DNA of 64,000 bases from CAUZWH01 sp965224275 (GTDB lineage: Bacteria > Pseudomonadota > Alphaproteobacteria > SHVV01), in the NCBI GenBank assembly GCA_965224275.1, contig CBDCYR010000009.1:186001-250000 (forward strand). Direction: 5' to 3'. The first letter of the stretch is position 1; the number at the start of each line of letters is the position of its first letter. Of the stretch, positions 34,755 to 43,152 are shown piece after piece. Made by a program: the position numbers and the translations under genes. The notes beneath the pieces were generated by a model that saw only the letters and a program-made list of their open reading frames with translations, ran no database searches and had not been told where the DNA came from.

Positions 34755-35070
34755 CTAAAGTAGGGTTTTTGGACGCTTGCGGCCCTTGATCTTCTTGCCC
34801 GCGTCATAGGCGCTTTCCGGGTTTTCACGGGCTTTCACCCCGGCGCTTCGGTCCAGCTGCCATGCCGATTTCAGTCGTAGAAATAGCGCACCGTGGAAGG
34901 CGGAGGGAAGTCGGGCAACATCGCCCACTGGCAGCCCGTCGAGGCCATGTACATGACCGCATCCATGACATGGCGCAGGTCCGGGGCCGATCTTCTTGCG
35001 CGGCGGCATGAGCGGCGCGATTCGATCCGTCAGGTCGCTTGCGTAGCGCCCGCCACGGGCTGGTGATTGT
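34755..35070 (-). pseudogene. IS5-family transposase relic with many small internal deletions
   Basis: The minus strand matches the transposase at 27746-28579 in blocks: CGTGGCGGGCGCTACGCAAG, LMPPRKKIG, DLRHVMDAVMYMASTGCQWAML, FPPPSTV, and AYDAGKKIKGRKR. Between the blocks, short pieces are missing (for example the codons for REWAL, and most of the segment from DWRSNGLLE to VIDSQSV). All catalytic Asp/Glu regions downstream of KGRKR are gone. It is clearly non-functional. Confidence 0.85.
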
Positions 35071-35091
35071 CGGTCCCGTTTCCCGTCTTAG

Positions 35092-36552
35092 CCTGTTTCG
35101 GCCGGTTTTGGGCAAGCGGCGCCCGCGCCGGGAGGCGGCGGCGGCGCTTGTGCGTCTGGGTTGGGAGAGCGAAGGGGTCGGTTATCCCGGCTTGAGCCTG
35201 GCTGCCGTGAGACGGACCAGGTCCTGGTACGGGCAGGCGCTGGAGAGATGGAGGCGGACGCGGCGGGTGTTGCGTATGACGACGGCGCCGATCTTCAGGA
35301 GCTTGAGGCGGATAGTGTCCGCCTGAGCCCGGGCCATCGTGGTGCCCCTCAGCCCCAGCCGGCGGATCGTCGCGATCAGCGTATAGGCGAGCGATGAGAG
35401 GATCAGACGGAACTGGTTGGGCCACCACTTGTGGCAGCTGGTGCGGTCGGCGAAGAGGGCCAGCTGCTGCTCCTTGATGCGGTTCTCCATCTCGCCGCGG
35501 GCGCAGTAGAGGCGCTCGTAGAGCGCCTTCGCCTCGCCTTCGAGGTTGGTGATGACGTAGCGCGGGTTGGCTCCCTTGGGCCCATGCTCGAGGCGCGCGA
35601 TGACGCGGCGTTCCTTGTTCCAGCTCCTCGCCCCATAGCTCAGATCGGCGAACACGCGCTGCTTCTCGCCCGTCCTCTCATAGGCGGCCGCGGCGAGCGC
35701 CATCCCCCTCGCCGCCTGGTCGTTGATGCGCGCGTTCTTGGCCAGCCCGACGATGTAGCCAACCTCGTGGCGCTCGCACCACGACAGCATCTTGTGGCGG
35801 CAGAAGCCGGAATCGGCCCGCACCGTGAGGCGCACAGCGGGCCAGGCCTGGCGCAGTCGCTTCACCAGCAAGGCCAGGATCGCCCAGGCGTGCTTGGCTT
35901 GATCGATGTTCGACGGCCTCAGGTAGCTGACCAGCAGCTGATCGCCGCAGAAGACATAGAGCGGCAGAAAGCAGTAGTGGTCATAATAGCCGTGGAAAAA
36001 GCGACCCTCCTGGCAGCCGTGCACCGCATCGTCCGTACAATCGAAGTCGAGCACCAATTCCTCCGGCGCGTCCTCAGTGGAAGCGATGAAGCTCTCCACC
36101 AGCGTCTCATGCGCCGCCCAAGCCCAGCTCCGGTCCGCCGCCCGCTCCAGACGGCCAACCGTCGAGGGACTGGCCAGACGCCGATCCCCACCGCAAGCCG
36201 TCTGCAACACCAAATCGTCGCGCAGAACCTCGTGGTCGTTGACGTCTTCATCGCCAAGCGCAAGGGCGAACACCCGTTGGCGCAGCAAACCCGCGAGGCC
36301 ATGCTTGACCTTGCCTGCTTGGCGCCGGTCCGCCAGACGACGGCCCAACCCCGACAACAGTCCAACACGACGGTCCGCCAGACTCAGCAACAGCGCCCCG
36401 CCGTTCGATGAGATCTCACCGCCGGCAAAATCCGCCTCGACGCGCCGCTTACAACAGGATGGAAATTCGATCTTCGTAAAGGTACAATCCGTCACCGCCA
36501 AACTCCTGCGTTAGATCCGATCTATCCAATTGAATCATAACGCAGAATCAGG
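35092..36552 (-). mobile_element. IS1380-family insertion sequence
   Basis: Likely ends are CCTGTTTCGGC at 35092 and, inward from 36552, CCTGATTCTGC; nine of eleven bases agree. About 1.46 kb with one transposase. No target duplication could be recognised, so the ends are tentative. It lies inside the decayed IS5-family element. Confidence 0.65.
35182..36495 (-). CDS. IS1380-family transposase
   Basis: A 437-residue DDE transposase of the IS1380 family. I prefer the GTG at 36495, which has GGAG seven bases upstream; a TTG two codons earlier is also possible. Visible blocks are FAGGEISSNGGALLLSLADRR, LVLDFDCTDDAVHGCQEG (first Asp), LTVRADSGFCRHKMLSWCE (second Asp), VGYIVGLAKNAR, YGARSWNKERRVIARLE and the Glu region YCARGEMENRIKEQQLALFADRTSCHKW (quoted in overlapping parts). 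It appears intact. Confidence 0.94.
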   Translation of the reverse strand: MTDCTFTKIEFPSCCKRRVEADFAGGEISSNGGALLLSLADRRVGLLSGLGRRLADRRQAGKVKHGLAGLLRQRVFALALGDEDVNDHEVLRDDLVLQTACGGDRRLASPSTVGRLERAADRSWAWAAHETLVESFIASTEDAPEELVLDFDCTDDAVHGCQEGRFFHGYYDHYCFLPLYVFCGDQLLVSYLRPSNIDQAKHAWAILALLVKRLRQAWPAVRLTVRADSGFCRHKMLSWCERHEVGYIVGLAKNARINDQAARGMALAAAAYERTGEKQRVFADLSYGARSWNKERRVIARLEHGPKGANPRYVITNLEGEAKALYERLYCARGEMENRIKEQQLALFADRTSCHKWWPNQFRLILSSLAYTLIATIRRLGLRGTTMARAQADTIRLKLLKIGAVVIRNTRRVRLHLSSACPYQDLVRLTAARLKPG

Positions 36553-36584
36553 GTTTGGCGGTAACCTTTCGTGACTCTTTCGGG

Positions 36585-37060
36585 CTAGCTGGCTCAATGG
36601 CGTTCGCCATAAGAAGTGTCGTATTACCCAAAGTGGTGCTGATTAAGCAACTCAACGGGCCCGCTATCGCAAAGAAAACGGCGACATCTCCGAGCGAATC
36701 GAGTTGGTTATTGCTGCCGAGAACACGCCGAAGCGTCAGTGCACCGACGACGGCTTGGGTTGGAGCACCGAGTCCTAGAACGAACGGTATCCACAGGGCA
36801 CCCAGAACGTCGTTTATGTTTGTAAAGTCGATGTCGATAGGCGCATTGGCGAGGACGGACCCAATCCAGATGCCTGGCCAGACGCGCCAGCCCCATAGAT
36901 AAACCGCGGCGAGAGCTAGTCCGGCGGCAGGCCAAATTGGGGAAGCGTAGCCAGGCGGCAGGGCCAGCAACAAGGCGAGGCGACCCACGATCAAATAGGC
37001 GATCGCCAAAGCGACCGTGACTTTCCAAGTCGGTATCGTCGCCTGTTGCGGGTCAGTCAT
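36585..37060 (-). pseudogene. MASE1-CHASE-PAS histidine kinase, N-terminal piece
   Basis: From the ATG at 37060 (MTDPQQATIPTWKVTVALAI) this encodes most of a MASE1 domain, an integral-membrane sensory module: helices ALAIAYLIVGRLALLLALPP, YASPIWPAAGLALAAVYLWG, WPGIWIGSVLAN and AVFFAIAGPLSCLISTTLGN with TLLMANAIEPAS at the break. The continuing part of the gene is at 32043-34732. It starts 54 bp after the stop-proximal end of the region downstream of the REC-GGDEF-EAL gene at 37114 and so belongs to the same signalling run. Confidence 0.88.
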
Positions 37061-37113
37061 CGCAAGTCCATCCACGGATTAGATCGTCCGGCGCGATTCC
37101 CTGGATATCCGCA

Positions 37114-38817
37114 TTACACCGCGATCAAGGTGCTGTCTTGCTGTTCCTCCAGGCGCGACGTCATCAGTTCGCCGGGGACCGCCGGGCCGAAATAGAAACC
37201 CTGCACGTAGTTGCATCCGGCATCTCTCAGGAACCCCAATTGTTGATCGGTTTCGACGCCCTCGGCCACGACGCGCAAGCGGGAACTGCGTCCCAGGCTC
37301 GCAACCGCCTTGACCAGCGCTTCGTCCTCGGCGCTCGTTCCGATTCCGTCAACCAGACTGCGGTCGATCTTAACCGTCGAGATTGGGAGTCGCCGCAACT
37401 GCATGAGCGATCCTTCGCCAGTGCCGAAATCATCGACGGCGATCCGTAGACCAAGATCGGCAAGGCGATTGAGCACCGTTTTGAGCTTTGTGGCATCGAT
37501 ACTCGACAACAATCCGTCATCGACCTCGATCTCGACCAGAACTGGGTCGACGCCGCTGTCGTTGAGCGCGTGTGCGATCGATTCGACCACGTCGCCGTGC
37601 AGCAATTCGTAACTTGACAGATTTAGGGCCAACGTCATCGGCGGCGACCACAGGCTCTGCCACGCGCGGAGTTGGGTGAGCGCCGTATGGAAGACCCATT
37701 GTCCCACGGACTCGATGGTTCCGTTCTTGATTGCGGTCGGGACAAATTCATCGGCGCGAACGAACCCGCGCTCCGGATGCCGCCAGCGAACCAGCGCTTC
37801 AATACCAGCGATCCGCCACGTTCCTATTTGAATCTGGGGCTGATAATGCACGACAAATTCATCGCGATCGAGCGATGCGGCGAGATCGTGATCGAGTTTC
37901 TTTTCGGCGCGGATCGCGGCCCCCATGTCGGCGTCGAAAAATCGGTACGCGCCGCCGGACGCCGCTTTGCCTTCATAAAGCGCGAGATCGGCATGATGGA
38001 GCAATTTGCTGGCGCCATCCCCATCTCGCGGAAACAGAGCGATGCCGATGGTCACGCCGACTGCGGCCGTTCGTCCCTCGATTTCGATTGGCTGTTGCAC
38101 GGCGTCGAGTAGCTTTTGGGCAAGAACCGCGGCTGCCTGGGGTTCGTCAATATCGGTTTGTATAACGGCGAACTCGTCGCCCCCAAACCTCGCGACTGTG
38201 TCCGTCGTGCGGATCGTTTGGTTGAGGCGTTCGGCGACCGCTCGCAAAACAACATCGCCGACCTGATGGCTTTGGGTGTCGTTGATCTGCTTGAAACCAT
38301 CAAGATCGAGGAAGTGGACCGCGACCAGATTGTCGCGACGCCGGGCGCCGGCGAGTGAGCTATCCAAACGGTCTTCAAAAAGCGCGCGGTTGGGTAGCTG
38401 CGTTAGGGAATCGTGGTGAGCAAGTCGTTGCAGGCGCGCGCGTGTGTGATGGCGGTCGATTGCGTAGCGCAGGATGCGGAGTATGGCAGTGCCGTCGAGG
38501 CCGCCTTTAACAACGTAGTCTTGGGCGCCTGACTTCAGCGCGGTGCTGGCGACATGCTCGTCGTCCGAACTGGTGAAAATTACGACCGGAATGCCGTTCA
38601 TCTCCTGGCGGAGCCGCCACAGTGATTCCAAACCCAGCGAGTCGGGCAACGAGAGATCGAGCAGCACCAGGTCGTGGGCGTCGTTAGCCAATGCCGGCAG
38701 GGCATCGCCAAACCGCTCGACATGCGTCAACGTGACGTCATTGTCCGGAACATCGTCGAGCAGCTCCCGCAACAACAACGCGTCGCCCGGATTATCTTCG
38801 ACCAGTAAGACCTTCAT
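37114..38817 (-). CDS. Response regulator with GGDEF and EAL domains
   Basis: A 567-residue protein: receiver (LLVEDNPGDALLLRELLDDV, acceptor Asp in LVLLDLSLPDS, Lys in VVKGGLDG), an intact GGDEF domain (ARFGGDEFAVI, with I-site RTTD) and an EAL domain (GIEALVRWRHPERGF, DDFGTGEGSL, KIDRSL, AEGVETDQQLGFL). It may both make and break c-di-GMP under control of phosphorylation. It lies 20 bp after the Rcp1-like regulator on the same strand and upstream of the broken MASE1 kinase, so the three probably formed one pathway. It is a paralogue of the protein at 30.1-31.8 kb, which has a degenerate GGDEF. Confidence 0.93.
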   Translation of the reverse strand: MKVLLVEDNPGDALLLRELLDDVPDNDVTLTHVERFGDALPALANDAHDLVLLDLSLPDSLGLESLWRLRQEMNGIPVVIFTSSDDEHVASTALKSGAQDYVVKGGLDGTAILRILRYAIDRHHTRARLQRLAHHDSLTQLPNRALFEDRLDSSLAGARRRDNLVAVHFLDLDGFKQINDTQSHQVGDVVLRAVAERLNQTIRTTDTVARFGGDEFAVIQTDIDEPQAAAVLAQKLLDAVQQPIEIEGRTAAVGVTIGIALFPRDGDGASKLLHHADLALYEGKAASGGAYRFFDADMGAAIRAEKKLDHDLAASLDRDEFVVHYQPQIQIGTWRIAGIEALVRWRHPERGFVRADEFVPTAIKNGTIESVGQWVFHTALTQLRAWQSLWSPPMTLALNLSSYELLHGDVVESIAHALNDSGVDPVLVEIEVDDGLLSSIDATKLKTVLNRLADLGLRIAVDDFGTGEGSLMQLRRLPISTVKIDRSLVDGIGTSAEDEALVKAVASLGRSSRLRVVAEGVETDQQLGFLRDAGCNYVQGFYFGPAVPGELMTSRLEEQQDSTLIAV

Positions 38818-38837
38818 GACGTGTCCTTATTTTACGA

Positions 38838-39284
38838 TCAGCGCGGCGGCAGTTTCACGATTGCCAGCCAGAACTCCTCGATCGCTGATATCACCTTGAC
38901 GAAACTATCGAGATCCAAAGGCTTGCTGATGTAACAGTTCGCTTGCAGGTCGTAGCTCTTGAGAATGTCTTGCTCAGCGTCGGACGCCGTCAGGACGACG
39001 ACGGGGATGCGTTTGAGGTCAGGGTCGGATTTGATTTCCGACAACACCTCACGCCCATCCTTTTTCGGCAAGTTGAGATCCAGAAGGATCAAATCTGGCC
39101 GCGGCGCAAAAGAGTCGTCGCCCTCTCGACGGAGGAAACTCAGAGCCGCCTCGCCGTCATTCACGACATGAAGCGTATTGCGGATTTTCGATTCCTCCAG
39201 AGCTGCCTCGGTCAGGCCGACGTCTCCAGGATTGTCTTCGACGAGGAGAATTTCTACCTCGCGCAGATCTGCGGGTTGGCTCAT
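38838..39284 (-). CDS. Rcp1-like single-domain response regulator
   Basis: A 148-residue receiver of the Rcp1 type, which partners Cph1-like (phytochrome-type) histidine kinases. Acidic pocket VEDNPGD, phospho-acceptor in LILLDLNLPKKDG, Thr in VVVLTASDAEQD and Lys in YISKPLDLD are present, as is the Rcp1-like FLRREGD segment. It has no output domain. The broken kinase at 32.0-37.1 kb has the matching Cph1-type HisKA (SHDLQEPL), so that is the probable partner. It lies 20 bp upstream of the REC-GGDEF-EAL gene. Confidence 0.9.
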   Translation of the reverse strand: MSQPADLREVEILLVEDNPGDVGLTEAALEESKIRNTLHVVNDGEAALSFLRREGDDSFAPRPDLILLDLNLPKKDGREVLSEIKSDPDLKRIPVVVLTASDAEQDILKSYDLQANCYISKPLDLDSFVKVISAIEEFWLAIVKLPPR

Positions 39285-39323
39285 GGGGTTTCCTTAATTA
39301 CTGCCGTCAGGCAACGGTCGCGG

Positions 39324-40122
39324 CTAAATAACGGCCTCGTCGATACCTGCCTCGAGCAGGTTCGACTTAAGCTGATTGATTTTGTTTTCTCGCGCCATCA
39401 CGTCGGCTGCATCCTTTAGGTAACTCGGAAGAAAATCGTCCTTTAATATCAGGCGTACGATCAGTTGCCTCGCCGCTTCGAGGTTGTAGCCCGGGATAAA
39501 CCCGCGGGCTGCGCACAAGTCCATAAGATAGAGCGATCTAGCGACCGTGGTGGGGTGTTCTTTGTCAAGGTTCGCGAAAAATCGACGCTCACGGAGGAAG
39601 TTGGACTGGGTTTCGAGTAGCACCGTGCATAGATGGGTTTTTTGCGCCTCGGCAATTCCCCCGGCTTCGATAAGGGCGTACATCTGGCCGAGCGCGCGGA
39701 CGCCCTCTCCGTCCCCGAGTTCGGCGACTTTCGTGCCGAGCTCGCGATCCTCGACAACGTAATCGATGTAGTCGCACACCAGGCGTTTGTTGAGAGCGCC
39801 CGACAGTACGTCGTGGATATCGAGCAGGGTTTTGATTTCTTCTACTTTGTTGGGCAATTGCCGCAACTTCTCGCCGATGCCGCCGAGACTCAACGTGCGC
39901 ATGATACGGCGTTCGATCAGTTCGGGGACGTTATCACCGCCGACATAACCGCGTTCAAGCTGTACGGCGTGGCGGACCTCGGCGAGGGCTCCCAATTCGT
40001 CAACCACGTCGCGCGACGACAACTGGGTGCGTCCGGACAATCCCGCGCGAATGTGGAAGTCGAGCCCCGCGCGGCTTGCAACGAGACCGTGGGCGGCGAG
40101 CGCACCGTTCAACCGCTCGATA
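39324..40122 (-). pseudogene. Unrecognised protein, C-terminal piece (split by IS21)
   Basis: About 265 codons that end VMARENKINQLKSNLLEAGI...VI at 39324. The sequence is largely helical (LGALAEVRHAVQLERGYVGG, VVEDRELGTKVAELGDGEG, LLETQSNFLRERRFFANLDK). I recognise no family. The frame continues across the IS21 element into the piece at 42685-43152 (SLIE joined to RLNGALAAHG), so this is the C-terminus of a gene of about 500 codons. A TTG at 40112 could allow restart, but this is unlikely to matter. It lies 40 bp upstream of the Rcp1-like gene, suggesting a role in the same signalling cluster. Confidence 0.75.
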
Positions 40123-40336
40123 TGTCAATCGGCGTCCAAAATTGACCCCCTATCGGCGTGCAATATTGACCCCCTGAGTGGCACGGCGGAGGTTGTCCCG
40201 GTAGTCAATAGGGGGGACCCGAGCGGCTTCGTGTAGCGCCTTGCGGTGCGCGGAGCGAAGCCGCGTGGGCTTGACGTATACGTCAAGCCTGTTGACCCAC
40301 CGGGGCAAGCGGGCCGCAGGCACGGCCGGCGTCCGG

Positions 40337-41065
40337 TCAGGAGCGGTTCTTGAAGCGCCAGCTCTCGTTGCCGGTCTCGATGATCTCGCAATGGTGGGTC
40401 AGGCGGTCGAGCAGCGCGGTGGTCATCTTGGGGTCGCCGAAGACGGAGGGCCATTCGCCGAAAGCGAGGTTGGTGGTGACGATGATCGAGGTGCGCTCGT
40501 AGAGCCGGCTCATCAGGTGGAACAGCAGCTGGCCGCCGGCCTGGGCGAAGGGCAGGTAGCCGAGTTCGTCGAGGATGACGAAGTCGCGTCGGACGAGTTG
40601 GTCCGCGGTACGGCCTTGGCGTCCGGAGCGGAGTTCGGCCTCGAGGTGGTTGACCAGGTCGACGACGTTGTAGCAGCGGCCACGGGCGCCCTTTCTGATA
40701 CAGGCGCGGGCGATGGCGACGGCGAGATGGGTCTTGCCGGTGCCGGTGCCGCCGACCAGCACGATGTTGCGCTTGCTCTCCAGGAAGTCGCCGCCGGCGA
40801 GTTCCTGGATCAGGGGCTCATTGCCCGGGGAAGCGGCGAAGTCGAAGTCGGCCAGCTCCTTGGCCGTCGGCAGCTTGGCGGACGTCATCTGGTACTTGAT
40901 GGAGCGCGCCTGCTTGTCGGCGACCTCGGTCTGCAGCAGCGTACCGATGATCTGCTGCACCGGATGACGGCGCTTGAGCCCGTCGGCGAGGATGTCGTCG
41001 TAGGCGGCGCGCATGCCTGCAAGCTTCAGTGCCGTCATCATCGCCAGCACCTCATGACGCTCCAT
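40337..41065 (-). CDS. istB: IS21 helper ATPase IstB
   Basis: A 242-residue AAA+ ATPase that loads the IstA transposase at the target. Walker A GGTGTGKTHLA, Walker B FVILDELGYLPF, the sensor region SIIVTTNLAFGEWPSVFGDP and the C-terminal LLDRLTHHCEIIETGNESWRF are all present. Its start overlaps the end of the istA reading by 14 bp, the usual coupling. It is intact. Confidence 0.96.
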   Translation of the reverse strand: MERHEVLAMMTALKLAGMRAAYDDILADGLKRRHPVQQIIGTLLQTEVADKQARSIKYQMTSAKLPTAKELADFDFAASPGNEPLIQELAGGDFLESKRNIVLVGGTGTGKTHLAVAIARACIRKGARGRCYNVVDLVNHLEAELRSGRQGRTADQLVRRDFVILDELGYLPFAQAGGQLLFHLMSRLYERTSIIVTTNLAFGEWPSVFGDPKMTTALLDRLTHHCEIIETGNESWRFKNRS

Positions 41066-42577
41066 GACCGGCCTCCCTCAGGCGGTCGTAGCGGCGGCAG
41101 TCGGCCACCGGCTGGTGGCGAAGCTGCAGGCCCTCGGGCGTTGGGATGGCCGGCGGCGGCGGCGGCTGGCACTGCCGGGCGAGGATGTTGAGCACAACAT
41201 CAGCGCTGCAGGCGCCGCAGGCGAGCGCTTCGGCGCAGGCCGCCTCGACCGCCTCCAGCCCGTCCTCCAGCACCGCCGCGAGGATCCTCACGAACTGCCT
41301 GTCACCGTCGTTGCAACCCGTCAGCCGCGCCCGCATGCGGCCCAGCGCGCCGGGCAGTTGCCAACCCTTGAAAGGCGCGCCATTCCTCAGCGCACCGGGC
41401 TTCCGTGTCAGGATCGGCACGTAGTGCCACATGGATTGCAGGCGATCTCACCGCGTCCAAAGCTCCGGGGGTGTTCGGCAACAGTCTCGCCATCCTGGCG
41501 GATGACAATCCGATCGGCATAGGCCCGCACGTCGACCGTCCGCCCGACGGCGCGGGCCGCCACGCTGTAGTGGTTGTTGTCGAAGCGCACCAGACAGGTC
41601 TTGGAGACCGATACCTCGGTGGCGTGGAAGCCGTCGAAGGGGCCGCGATAGGCCATCAGGAAGGGCCGCTCCTCCTCGAACACCTGCCACACCGTCTTGC
41701 CCTCGATCGTCGGATGCGGCCGCTTCTTGGCGTCCTCGATACACCGATCCATCAGCCACGCGTTGATCTCGGCGTAGGAGCCGCCCCGCGGGATGGGCAC
41801 GAACAGGCGGCCGCGGACGTCACCCACCTGCCTCTCGACCTGGCCCTTCTCCCAGCCCGCACCCGGAGTGCACGCCACCGGCTCCACCAGATGGTGGGAG
41901 CACAGCTCCAGAAAGCGCCGGTTGTAGGCGCGCTCCTTGCCCACGAAGACCATGCTCACCGCCGTCTTCATGTTGTCGTAGATGCCCCGTCGGCAGACCC
42001 CGCCGAAGAAGTGGAAGGCCCGTTCGTGCGCCTCGAACACCATCTCCTGGCTCTCGCGCGGGAAGATCTGAACCAGCTGCATGCGGCTGTAGCAGAGCCG
42101 CATGTGCGCTGCCTTCACCTTGGTCGTCACACCCGACAGGCGCGCGTACTCGTGGCTCCAGTCGAACTGGTAGGCCTCGCCGGGATCGAAGCTCAGCGGC
42201 ACAAAACCCTGCGACGGCGACAACAGCCGCCACCGCCGACGCCAGGTCCTGGCGTAGCGGCGCACCGCGTCGTAGCCGCCGCCATAGCCCAGAGCCGCAA
42301 GGTCTTCATGAATCCGCAGCAGAGAAAAGCGGTCCCGGCGCGGCTTCTTCTCGTTGGCCTCAAGCCGGCGCTCCAACTCCTCCACCCACGGCCCAAGCTT
42401 CGGCAGCGGCTGGATCTTGCGCTCGTAGCTGTACGAGGTCTCATCGCCCCGTACCACCTTGCGCACCGTGTTCTTCGAAACCCTCAAATCCCGGGCGATC
42501 TTCTTGATCGGAACGCCCTTCACCAGATGATCCCGACGGATCCGCGCAATCGTCTCCACAACCAGCATCTCCCCCAC
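41052..42577 (-). pseudogene. istA: IS21 transposase IstA, frameshifted near 41420
   Basis: From 42577 the frame encodes the N-terminal HTH (GVPIKKIARDLRVSKNTVRK) and the DDE integrase domain (FDPGEAYQFDWSHEYARLSG, RGIYDNMKTAVSMVFVGKER, CTPGAGWEKGQVERQVGDVR) up to GRGEIACNP, then stops at 41408. The expected continuation (MWHYVPILTRKPGALRNGAP through ILARQCQPP) is in another frame ending at 41052. A single-base indel around 41420-41430 explains this. The element is probably unable to move unless helped in trans. Confidence 0.88.
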
Positions 42578-42684
42578 CTCGTCTGTCCAAACAACAAGGT
42601 GTGTTCAAGAGCACAAAACCAGGGGGGTCAATTTTGGACGCCGATTACCCCACCAAGGGGGTCAATATTCCACGCCGATCAACA

Positions 42685-43152
42685 CTCGATAAGACTCGGC
42701 GCCGCCATTTCGCGGCGTGGCACCAATCTGCCGCGTGAGAGTGCGCAAATATCTTCAACCCGTTGTCGCAGCGTGCTCACCGGACCTAGCAATTTGTCCA
42801 GGGCGACACGGCTGCGAAGCCCCTCGCCCAACGTAACGTCGACCAATGTCACCCCGCGGACGGTCTCGCGAGATCGCGCCAATGTTTCGATCAGTAACAG
42901 CAGGGCTTCGAATTTCTCGCGCCAGCCGTCACAAAGTTCGAGATAACGCACGATGAGACGCTGGCCGCGAAACCGTAGGTCGGTCCCTTGCAGTCCGCGT
43001 GTTGCGTCGGCTAATTGCGACAGGCAACTATCGCGATCAAGCTTGTGGATAGCGTAGTTGCGATCGTCTTGCCGTGTATGAGCGACGATATCGTCGATAA
43101 GTACGTGCAGCTCCTTGATGCGGGTCGTCACCCTGACGGCGGTATCGCGGGT
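42685..43152 (-). pseudogene. Unrecognised protein, middle piece
   Basis: About 155 codons between the IS21 and IS256-family elements, reading TRDTAVRVTTRIKELHVLID, then HKLDRDSCLSQLADATRGLQ, LELCDGWREKFEALLLLIET and RGRLVPRREMAAPSLIE. It is helical and charged with no recognised domain. It joins in frame to the piece at 44541-44785 on one side and to 39324-40122 on the other. Confidence 0.75.

Larger units (their letters stand above)
34733..36584. mobile_element. Decayed IS5-family element carrying a nested IS1380-family element
   Basis: The outer ends are related inverted repeats: CCCGGATTCGTCACGAAGGG (34733 on) and, inward from 36584, CCCGAAAGAGTCACGAAAGG. They are flanked by CTAG at 34729-34732 and 36585-36588, the usual target of the IS427-type subgroup. 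The interior holds a shortened IS5-family transposase and a complete IS1380-family element. The block splits the MASE1 domain of a histidine kinase; removing it with one CTAG restores the frame (NAIEPASYPVSWF). Confidence 0.88.
40123..42684 (-). mobile_element. IS21-family insertion sequence (2562 bp)
   Basis: The ends are TGTCAATCGGCGTCCAAAAT and, inward from 42684, TGTTGATCGGCGTGGAATAT; each end carries two copies of an AATCGGCGT...ATTGACCCCC unit, the multiple terminal repeats typical of IS21. A 7-bp target duplication, CTCGATA, lies at 40116-40122 and 42685-42691. It contains istA (frameshifted) and istB. It splits an unrecognised gene in frame. Confidence 0.95.

Noticed and set aside
35431..36411. 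Plus-strand reading frame of 326 codons opposite the IS1380 transposase
   Set aside because: The sense strand encodes an unmistakable transposase; this frame is a shadow.
39324..40112. NIT (nitrate/nitrite-sensing) domain suggested by a QLERG motif
   Set aside because: Only a five-residue similarity; the rest does not follow the NIT pattern, so I left the protein unnamed.
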